Origin: Kribbella sp. CA-293567
GTDB lineage: Bacteria; Actinomycetota; Actinomycetes; Propionibacteriales; Kribbellaceae
Direction of reading: 5' to 3'
DNA length: 64,000 nt
NCBI RefSeq assembly: GCF_027627575.1
Contig: NZ_CP114065.1
Location: forward strand, 4,898,001 to 4,962,000
The position numbers and the translations under genes are program-made. Numbering within the stretch: the stretch's first letter is position 1; each line of letters opens with the position of its first letter. The notes below the pieces were generated by a model that saw only the letters and a program-made list of their open reading frames with translations, did not search any database and was not told where the DNA came from. This document shows, piece by piece, positions 33,257 to 39,883 of the stretch.

Positions 33257-33884
33257 GGATGGAGCCGGTGGTGTCGAGGTGGCGGAGGATCGCCGCCTCG
33301 GCCGCAGCCGGGTCGCCCGACGCCAGACCGTCCACAATCGCCTGATGCTCGACCAGCACGTCCTGGCGCCGAGTAGTGCTGCGCTGCAGGACTACTACTC
33401 CCAGCAGCACATGCCTGGCACGCAGGCTGTCGTACAGCCGACCGAGCACGGTATTGCCGGCCGCCTCGACCAGCAGTGCGTGGAACTGGCTGTCGAGCTC
33501 GATGAACTCCTTGGCGTCGCCTGCCTCGACTATGGCCCGCTGCTGCTCGAGCACTGCGGCCATCGGCTCGACCGGAGCGCCGGCAGCAGAAGCCAGGCAG
33601 GTCGCAGCCGCCCAGGACTCGATGACGCCACGCGCCTGCATCATCTCGGCGATCTCACGACCAGGAAGGGGTGCGACGAAGGCGCCTCGGTGCGGGACGA
33701 GCTGCACCAGGTCTTCGGCCGCCAGCATCAGCAGGGCCTCTCGGACCGGCGTACGGGAGATGCCGACCTCGGTGGCGACAGCCTGCTCGTTGATGAACGT
33801 CCCGGAGACCGCGGGATCGCTCAGCACGGTCCCCCGCAGGTATTGGTAGGCGCGGTCACGGCCGGAGTCCCCACTCAATTGCAT
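33243..33884 (-). CDS. GntR-family transcriptional regulator (FadR/FCD subfamily)
   Basis: The 213-residue protein has a winged helix (about residues 5-75; E-Q-A-V-A-T-E-V-G-I-S-R-T-P-V-R-E-A-L) and an all-helical FCD ligand domain (about 80-205) with the metal-binding Asp and His residues in E-L-D-S-Q-F-H-A-L-L and V-E-H-Q-A-I. FCD regulators sense organic acids. The ATG at 33884 stands 6 nt after TATACA of the operator, so the mRNA is probably leaderless and self-repressed. It sits between the MFS and amidohydrolase genes and very likely controls both divergent promoters. Confidence 0.92.
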   Translation of the reverse strand: MQLSGDSGRDRAYQYLRGTVLSDPAVSGTFINEQAVATEVGISRTPVREALLMLAAEDLVQLVPHRGAFVAPLPGREIAEMMQARGVIESWAAATCLASAAGAPVEPMAAVLEQQRAIVEAGDAKEFIELDSQFHALLVEAAGNTVLGRLYDSLRARHVLLGVVVLQRSTTRRQDVLVEHQAIVDGLASGDPAAAEAAILRHLDTTGSILMQG

Positions 33885-33890
33885 ACCCAA

Positions 33891-33898
33891 TGTATACA
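33891..33898. promoter_or_regulatory. GntR operator copy 2 (TGTATACA) between gntR and the amidohydrolase gene
   Basis: TGTATACA followed by GC, identical over ten bases to copy 1 at 31897. It fills most of the 29-bp gap between the two divergent starts, so one bound dimer would control both. Confidence 0.72.
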
Positions 33899-33913
33899 GC
33901 TTTGGAGGGTGAG

Positions 33914-34684
33914 ATGACATCCCTGCGCGTCGCGGCGGGACAGCTCAGTACCGGCGCCGATCCGGTGGCCAATCTAGCCATTGCCACCGAATCCGTTCGC
34001 CAAGCGGCTGAGGCCGGCGCCTCGCTGGTGGCACTGCCGGAGGCGACGCTAGCTGCTTTCGGCTCCGACCTGGGCGCTGTCGCGGAACCTCTGGACGGGC
34101 CGTTCGCCACCGGACTGCGCAAGGTGGCGGCTGAGCTCGGCGTCGTCGTCATCGCGGGACTGTTCGAGCCGGCCGACGACGGGCGGGTGCACAACACGCT
34201 GCTCGCGACCGGGCCGGGCGTTGAGGCGGCGTACCGGAAGATCCACCTGTACGACGCCTTCGGGTCGCGCGAGTCCGACCTCGTCGCGCCCGGCAAGGAG
34301 CTGGTCACGATCGAGGTCGGCGGCGTACGGGTCGGGCTGGCCACCTGCTACGACCTACGCTTCGCCGAGCAGTTCACAGCTCTCGGGCGAGCCGGCGCGG
34401 AACTGATCGTCGTACCGGCGTCCTGGGGCGCAGGCCCGTCCAAGGAAGACCAGTGGGACCTGCTGACCCGGGCACGCGCCTCAGACGCACAGTCCTGGCT
34501 GCTGGCCTGCGACCAAGCCTGGACCCCACCTCGCGGCACCAACCCACTGGGCATCGGCCGCAGCGCCCTGATCGACCCACTAGGTCACCCGCGCGCCCGC
34601 CTCGGCGCAGAGCCCGACCTGCTGACGGGCACGATCCACACGGAACTGACGGCCGCGGTCCGCCTCCGGGTCCCGATCCTGTGA
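33914..34684 (+). CDS. Carbon-nitrogen hydrolase (nitrilase superfamily amidohydrolase)
   Basis: The ATG at 33914 follows GGAGGGTGAG. The 256-residue enzyme has the nitrilase triad: Glu43 (L-P-E-A-T), Lys109 (Y-R-K-I-H-L-Y-D) and Cys145 (A-T-C-Y-D-L-R-F). It should hydrolyse a C-N amide bond to acid and ammonia. The H-L-Y-D-A-F-G and C-Y-D-L-R-F segments resemble omega-amidase and Nit-like enzymes rather than true nitrilases. Together with the GntR operator and the DUF2848, cupin and MFS genes it forms a small catabolic unit. Confidence 0.91.
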   Translation: MTSLRVAAGQLSTGADPVANLAIATESVRQAAEAGASLVALPEATLAAFGSDLGAVAEPLDGPFATGLRKVAAELGVVVIAGLFEPADDGRVHNTLLATGPGVEAAYRKIHLYDAFGSRESDLVAPGKELVTIEVGGVRVGLATCYDLRFAEQFTALGRAGAELIVVPASWGAGPSKEDQWDLLTRARASDAQSWLLACDQAWTPPRGTNPLGIGRSALIDPLGHPRARLGAEPDLLTGTIHTELTAAVRLRVPIL

Positions 34685-34691
34685 AGCCGGG

Positions 34692-35009
34692 TCAGGCTAG
34701 GCCGTTCTTTTTCTGGCGGGCGTTGTACTCGCGCATGCGGGGCGGGTAGCCGACCACGGCCGCGTCGTACGACGGGATGCCGAGCTTGTTGGCGAAATTG
34801 TGAGCCCACTGGACCGAGGGGACCCGGCGACGGGTCCACTCGCCGTCGATGGCGACCAGCAGCATCGTGTAGTCGGTCACCGCCGTTCGCGGCTCGACGA
34901 ATCCCTCGACACCCTGACGTGTCTGGGCGAACTCCCGCAGGTGCGCCTGGTCGGGGTTGTCCGACTTACGCATCGTGCCCGGCTTCTGCCGGCGACCGAA
35001 CCACTTCAT
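34692..35009 (-). CDS. Small conserved actinobacterial protein
   Basis: The 105-residue basic protein begins M-K-W-F-G-R-R-Q-K-P-G and has H-L-R-E-F-A-Q-T-R-Q-G-V-E-G-F-V-E-P, then T-T-M/Y-T-M-L-L-V-A-I-D-G-E-W-T-R-R-R-V-type residues and a conserved A-H-N-F-A-N-K-L-G-I-P-x-Y-D-A. No membrane or signal segment is present. I know similar proteins beside lpd genes in actinobacteria, with no function assigned. The segment E-W-T-R-R-R may interact with nucleic acid. It is divergent from lpdA and converges on the amidohydrolase gene with 7 nt between. Confidence 0.8.
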   Translation of the reverse strand: MKWFGRRQKPGTMRKSDNPDQAHLREFAQTRQGVEGFVEPRTAVTDYTMLLVAIDGEWTRRRVPSVQWAHNFANKLGIPSYDAAVVGYPPRMREYNARQKKNGLA

Positions 35010-35145
35010 GGGAGCAAGTGTCCACTATTCCCGCAAATCCGGCCCGGGAGCGACGCGCACGGCCGACGGTGACAAGATGACGCCCGGGCCGGAACTCCGC
35101 GATCCGGGGCCGCCCGCCGACTTGTTGACGCCCACGGAGGAACTC

Positions 35146-36534
35146 GTGACGAACACGGCAGACAGCGCGACGACGTACGACCTGGTGATTCTCGGCGGAG
35201 GCAGTGGTGGCTACGCCGCCGCGCTGCGTGCCGCCGTACTGGGTCTGTCGGTGGCTCTGGTGGAGAAGGACAAGCTCGGCGGCACCTGTCTGCACCGCGG
35301 CTGCATCCCGACCAAGGCGCTGCTGCACGCGGCCGAGGTCGCGGACTCGGCTCGCGAGGGTGAGCAGTTCGGGGTCCGGTCGACGCTCGAGGGCGTCGAC
35401 ATGGGCGGCGTGAACAAGTACAAGGACGGCGTCGTCGACCGGCTCTTCAAGGGCCTGCAGGGGCAGATCAAGTCCCGCGGCATCACCGTGATCGAGGGCG
35501 AGGGGCGGCTGACCTCGCCGACCACGGTCGCCGTCAACGGGACGACGTACACGGGTACGAACATCATCATCGCGACCGGCTCCTACTCGCGCTCACTGCC
35601 CGGCCTGGAGGTCGACGGCCACCGGGTGATCGCCAGCGAGCACGCGCTCACGCTGGACCGGGTGCCCGAGTCCGCGGTGGTTCTGGGCGGCGGCGTGATC
35701 GGTGTCGAGTTCGCCAGCGCCTGGACCTCGTTCGGCACCAAGGTGACGATCGTCGAGGCGCTGCCGCGGCTGGTGCCGGCCGAGGACCCCGACTGCTCCA
35801 AGACGCTCGAGCGGGCCTTCCGCAAGCGCAAGATCGCCTTCAAGACCGGTACGTCGTTCGAGTCGGTCGAGACGCACGACAACGGCGTCCGGGTGACGGT
35901 GGCCGGCGGCGAGGTGATCGAGGCCGAGCTGCTGCTGGTCGCGGTCGGCCGCGGCCCGAACACCGCCGGACTCGGCTACGAGGAGGTCGGCGTCGCACTC
36001 GACCGCGGCTTCGTCACCGTCGACGAGCACCTACAGACCAGCGTGCCCGGCGTCTACGCGGTCGGCGACATCGTCCCCGGCCTGCAGTTGGCCCACCGCG
36101 GCTTCCAGCAGGGGATATTCGTCGCCGAGCACCTCGCCGGGCTGAAGCCGGCCCTGATCGACGAGGCCGGCATCCCCCGCGTCACCTACTCCGAGCCCGA
36201 GGTCGCCTCCGTCGGCCTGACCGAGGAGCAGGCCAGGGCGAAGTACGGCGAGGTGGAGATCCTCAACTACAACCTCGGCGGCAACGGCAAGAGCCAGATC
36301 CTCAAGACCCAGGGTTTCGTCAAGCTCGTCCGCGCCAAGGACGGCGCCGTGGTCGGCCTGCACATGGTCGGCTCCCGGGTCGGCGAACTGATCGGCGAGG
36401 CTCAGCTGATCTACAACTGGGAAGCCTTCCCCGCCGACGTCGCGCCGCTGGTGCACGCGCACCCGACCCAGAACGAGGCTCTCGGCGAAGCGCATCTCGC
36501 CCTGGCCGGCAAGCCCCTGCACTTCCATGAGTGA
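35146..36534 (+). CDS. lpdA: Dihydrolipoyl dehydrogenase (E3)
   Basis: The GTG at 35146 stands 5 nt after ACGGAGG; the frame is open upstream but without a ribosome site. The 462-residue flavoprotein reoxidises dihydrolipoyl groups of 2-oxoacid dehydrogenases and the glycine cleavage system with NAD+. FAD site G-G-G-S-G-G-Y, redox disulfide C-L-H-R-G-C (the usual C-x-N-x-G-C has H-R here in place of N-x), NAD site G-G-G-V-I-G-V-E-F, and the C-terminal H-A-H-P-T-Q-N-E catalytic His-Glu pair are present. It is followed by the E2 gene in the same direction. Confidence 0.94.
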   Translation: MTNTADSATTYDLVILGGGSGGYAAALRAAVLGLSVALVEKDKLGGTCLHRGCIPTKALLHAAEVADSAREGEQFGVRSTLEGVDMGGVNKYKDGVVDRLFKGLQGQIKSRGITVIEGEGRLTSPTTVAVNGTTYTGTNIIIATGSYSRSLPGLEVDGHRVIASEHALTLDRVPESAVVLGGGVIGVEFASAWTSFGTKVTIVEALPRLVPAEDPDCSKTLERAFRKRKIAFKTGTSFESVETHDNGVRVTVAGGEVIEAELLLVAVGRGPNTAGLGYEEVGVALDRGFVTVDEHLQTSVPGVYAVGDIVPGLQLAHRGFQQGIFVAEHLAGLKPALIDEAGIPRVTYSEPEVASVGLTEEQARAKYGEVEILNYNLGGNGKSQILKTQGFVKLVRAKDGAVVGLHMVGSRVGELIGEAQLIYNWEAFPADVAPLVHAHPTQNEALGEAHLALAGKPLHFHE

Positions 36535-36566
36535 ACACAGTGATGAATAGATCCTGACTGCTCCGG

Positions 36567-36599
36567 CCGGCGGGTCGGGTGTGACCCAGATCCCGCCGG
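36567..36599 (+). terminator. Hairpin after lpdA
   Basis: CCGGCGGG (36567-36574) pairs with CCCGCCGG (36592-36599), and GGGT/ACCC pair inside the loop. It lies 33 nt after the lpdA stop and may end or attenuate lpdA transcription before the E2 gene. Confidence 0.5.
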
Positions 36600-36655
36600 T
36601 TCGAGCGGCACCGTAGGCTGAACACGACCGATCAGACGAAGGAGCAACGACCGTC

Positions 36656-38653
36656 ATGCCGACCTCAGTATCCCTGCCGGCCCTCGGGGAGAGCGTCACC
36701 GAAGGAACCGTCACCCGCTGGCTCAAGCAGGTCGGTGACACCGTTGCCGTCGACGAGCCCCTGCTGGAGGTCTCGACCGACAAGGTCGACACCGAGATCC
36801 CGTCCCCCGTGGCCGGCACCCTGCTGGAGATCAAGGCCGCCGAGGACGAGACCGTAGAGGTCGGCGCCGAGCTGGCCGTCATCGGTGACGCCGGCGAAAG
36901 CTCCGGTACTCCGGACGCATCCGCCCCCGCCGCTGACGCGTCTGCCGAGCAGGCGTCCGCCGACGCTCCGGCCGAGCAGGCCGCTCCGGCCGAGCAGACC
37001 CAGCCCGCGGAGCAGGCGCCCGCCGAGGCCTCGTACTCCGGCTCTGGCTCCGGCGGTCAGGCCGCCGACTCGGAGCCTGCCGCTCAGGCACCTGCCGAGC
37101 AGGCCCCGGCCGAGCAGCCTGCCGCGTCGTCCAACGGCTCCGGCGGCGGCTCGGGCACCTCTGTCACGCTGCCTGCTCTGGGCGAGAGCGTCACCGAGGG
37201 CACCGTCACCCGCTGGCTGAAGCAGGTCGGCGACGACGTCGCGGTCGACGAGCCGCTGCTCGAGGTCTCCACCGACAAGGTCGACACCGAGATCCCGTCG
37301 CCGGTCGCCGGCAAGCTGCTGGAGATCAAGGTCGCCGAGGACGAGACCGTCGAGGTAGGCGCCGAGCTTGCCATCGTCGGCTCGGGCGACGCTGCCCCGG
37401 CCTCCTCCGCGCCTGCCCCGTCGGCCCCGGCCGCCGAGGAGGCTGCCCCCGCGCAGGAGGCGCCCGCACAGCAGGCCCCTGCGCAGGAGGCCCCGAAGGC
37501 CGAGGCTCCTGCCCCGCAGGCTGCCCCCGCCCCGCAGGCGCCCGCCGCTGCTCCGGCACCGCAGGCCGCTCCGCCGGCACAGCCCACCGCGCAGGCTCCG
37601 ACCCCGCAGCCCTCCGCTCAGGCACCGGCTTCGCAGTCCGCTCCGGCTCAGGCGCCGGCCGCTGCTCCGGCTCCGCAGTCGGCCCAGCCGGCAGCGTCCT
37701 CGAACGGCTCGTCCTCCGAGGGTCCGAACTACGTCACCCCGCTGGTACGCAAGCTCGCTGCCGAGCACCAGGTCGACCTCGGCGCCGTACAGGGCACCGG
37801 TGTCGGCGGCCGAATTCGCAAGCAGGACGTCATCGCCGCTGCCGAAGCCCAGAAGGCCGCGGCTGCTCAGGCCGCCGCAGCTCCGGCCGCTGCCTCCTCC
37901 GGCTCCGCTCCTGCGGCGAAGGCCGCCACCGCGGTCAGCCCGCTGCGCGGAACCACCGAGAAGATGAGCCGCATCCGCAAGGCCATCGCCAACCACATGG
38001 TCAACTCGCTGCACGTCTCGGCGCAGCTGACCACCGTGGTCGAGGTGGACGTCACCGAGATCTCCAAGCTCCGGAACGCGAAGAAGGCCGAGTTCGAAGC
38101 CCGCGAGGGCGTCAAGCTGTCCTTCCTGCCGTTCTTCGCGCTCGCCGCGGTGGACGCGCTGAAGCAGTACCCGAAGCTGAACGCCTCGATCAACGACGAG
38201 GCCGGCGAGGTCACGTACCACGCGGCCGAGCACCTGGGGATCGCCGTCGACGCCGAGAAGGGCCTGATGGTCCCGGTCGTGCACAACGCCGGTGACCTGA
38301 ACATCGCCGGCCTGGCGAAGAAGATCGCCGACCTGGCCAACCGGGTCCGGATCAACAAGGTGCTGCCGGACGAGATGGCGGGCGGCACGTTCACCATCAC
38401 CAACACCGGCAGCCGCGGCGCGCTGTTCGACACCCCGATCCTGAACCAGCCGCAGGTCGGCATGCTCGGGACCGGCGCGGTCGTCAAGCGCCCGGTCGTG
38501 ATCACCCACCCGGAGCTCGGTGAGACGATCGCGATCCGGCAGATGGTCTACCTGGCGCTGACCTACGACCACCGTCTGGTCGACGGCGCCGACGCGGCCC
38601 GCTACTTGACCGCGGTCAAGCAGCGCCTCGAGGAAGCACAGTTCGACGTCTGA
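36656..38653 (+). CDS. sucB: 2-oxoacid dehydrogenase E2 (dihydrolipoamide acyltransferase) with two lipoyl domains
   Basis: The 665-residue protein has two nearly identical lipoyl domains (about residues 2-77 and 167-242; lipoylated Lys43 and Lys208, each in S-T-D-K-V-D-T-E), long Ala/Pro linkers (to about 360), an E1/E3-binding domain (V-T-P-L-V-R-K-L-A-A-E-H), and a catalytic domain (about 430-665) ending with the active-site D-H-R-L-V-D-G-A-D (His near 639). It forms the multimeric core of pyruvate or 2-oxoglutarate dehydrogenase. The M. tuberculosis counterpart Rv2215 (DlaT) serves pyruvate dehydrogenase, so the name sucB or dlaT is open. An AAGGAG site precedes the ATG. lipB and lipA follow within 14 kb. 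Confidence 0.93.
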   Translation: MPTSVSLPALGESVTEGTVTRWLKQVGDTVAVDEPLLEVSTDKVDTEIPSPVAGTLLEIKAAEDETVEVGAELAVIGDAGESSGTPDASAPAADASAEQASADAPAEQAAPAEQTQPAEQAPAEASYSGSGSGGQAADSEPAAQAPAEQAPAEQPAASSNGSGGGSGTSVTLPALGESVTEGTVTRWLKQVGDDVAVDEPLLEVSTDKVDTEIPSPVAGKLLEIKVAEDETVEVGAELAIVGSGDAAPASSAPAPSAPAAEEAAPAQEAPAQQAPAQEAPKAEAPAPQAAPAPQAPAAAPAPQAAPPAQPTAQAPTPQPSAQAPASQSAPAQAPAAAPAPQSAQPAASSNGSSSEGPNYVTPLVRKLAAEHQVDLGAVQGTGVGGRIRKQDVIAAAEAQKAAAAQAAAAPAAASSGSAPAAKAATAVSPLRGTTEKMSRIRKAIANHMVNSLHVSAQLTTVVEVDVTEISKLRNAKKAEFEAREGVKLSFLPFFALAAVDALKQYPKLNASINDEAGEVTYHAAEHLGIAVDAEKGLMVPVVHNAGDLNIAGLAKKIADLANRVRINKVLPDEMAGGTFTITNTGSRGALFDTPILNQPQVGMLGTGAVVKRPVVITHPELGETIAIRQMVYLALTYDHRLVDGADAARYLTAVKQRLEEAQFDV

Positions 38654-38702
38654 TCCCCACCAGGAAGCCGGAGTTGTCCGACCGTGAGGACCGCGTGAAC
38701 TC

Positions 38703-39590
38703 GTGAAGTACGTGCTCGCCGGATCCTCCGGCTTCCTCGGCAAGGCCCTCGCCCGTGACTTGGTGGCCCATGGCCACCAAGTCACCCGGCTGGTACGGCG
38801 TGAGCCGTCCCAGCCGAGCGAGGTCCGTTGGGACCCCGCGCGGGGTCAGGTGGATCTTCGCGCCCTGGATGACGCCGACGTCCTGATCAACCTGGCCGGT
38901 GCGAACATCGGCCGGCCGTGGACACCGGCGTACCGGAAGCTCATCCGGGAAAGCCGCGTCAGTACCACGGCCACGCTCGCGCAAGCTGCCGCTCAGCTGG
39001 ATCGCAAACCGGTGTTCATCACCCAGAGCGGTATCGGCGGCTACGGCATGGACTGTGGCGACGAGATCCTCACAGAGGAATCCGAACTGGGCGACGGCTT
39101 CCTGGCAGACGTAGTACGAGTCTGGGAAGGCGCAGCCGATCCGGCCCGCGAGGCCGGCTGCCGCGTCATCGCCCTGCGCACCGGCGTCGTACTCGGCCGC
39201 TCCGCCCCCGCCTTCCAACTGCTGTCCTTGCCGTTCCGCCTGGGTGTCGGCGGCCGACTCGGCTCCGGCAAGCAGTACTTCCCGGTCCTCTCCCTGACCG
39301 ACTGGCTCCGCGCCGTCCGCCACTGCGCCGAGACCGACCAGCTCTCGGGCCCGGTGAACGTGACCCTCCCGAACCCGGTCACCAACGAAGCCTTCACCAA
39401 GGCCCTGGGCAAGGAACTCCACCGCCCGACCCTGCTCCCGATCCCGTCGTTCGTCCTCACCACTCTCCTCGGCGAGTTCGCGTGGGAATTGATCGGCAGC
39501 AAACGAGCCCTCCCCAACGCGCTCCTCTCCACCGGCTTCACCTTCACCCATCCGACTGCACCCACCGCGCTCACCTCAGCCCTCAGCTGA
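38703..39590 (+). CDS. TIGR01777 family epimerase-like protein (Rv2216-like)
   Basis: The 295-residue protein is a short-chain dehydrogenase-type sugar epimerase relative. The nucleotide-binding motif A-G-S-S-G-F-L-G-K-A-L lies at residues 5-15; I-N-L-A-G-A-N-I, S-T, and I-A-L-R-T-G-V-V-L-G-R are TIGR01777 signatures. Substrate unknown; the Tyr-Lys pair typical of epimerases is not clear. It begins at GTG 38703, 49 nt after the E2 gene, as Rv2216 follows Rv2215. Confidence 0.88.
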   Translation: MKYVLAGSSGFLGKALARDLVAHGHQVTRLVRREPSQPSEVRWDPARGQVDLRALDDADVLINLAGANIGRPWTPAYRKLIRESRVSTTATLAQAAAQLDRKPVFITQSGIGGYGMDCGDEILTEESELGDGFLADVVRVWEGAADPAREAGCRVIALRTGVVLGRSAPAFQLLSLPFRLGVGGRLGSGKQYFPVLSLTDWLRAVRHCAETDQLSGPVNVTLPNPVTNEAFTKALGKELHRPTLLPIPSFVLTTLLGEFAWELIGSKRALPNALLSTGFTFTHPTAPTALTSALS

Positions 39591-39883
39591 CGCGGCGGGC
39601 AGGCAGGCAGGTAGCCGACCTCGATCCGCAGGGCTCCGCGCTCCCGGGCTGCGGTCTATGCGCTGGCGGTTCTCGGCTCGCACCGCGCTACCCCCTGACC
39701 CAGCCCACAGCACTTCCTTTCTTCCTGCCTGCCTTGCTGCCTGCGTGCCTGCGTGCCTGCGTGCCTGCGTGCCTGCGTGCCTGCGGAACGTACCGAGATA
39801 CCAGCAGATCAGCACTACGCCCGCGGCGGCCGACCCGCATCCAGCGGTCGCTCTTGCGGTCGACATGGCTGTTGCCGGGTTGA
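39591..39883. other. Intergenic region with short repeats
   Basis: The gap between the epimerase and pseudokinase genes (converging) holds no credible gene. It contains GGCA-type repeats (39598-39611) complementary to CCTGCCTGCC at 39724-39733, and the 8-bp tandem array at 39740. The complementary blocks could form a long-loop hairpin. Confidence 0.5.
39740..39785. repeat. Tandem array of the 8-mer CCTGCGTG
   Basis: Five perfect head-to-tail copies of CCTGCGTG (39740-39779) and a partial sixth (CCTGCG, to 39785). The array lies between two converging genes and is preceded by irregular TGCC repeats. Copy number should vary between strains by slippage. Confidence 0.9.

Noticed and set aside
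36665..38785. Long minus-strand frame opposite the E2 gene, with Gly/Leu/Arg repeats
   Set aside because: It is the antisense image of the Ala/Pro linkers and lipoyl repeats. No family resemblance and no ribosome site.
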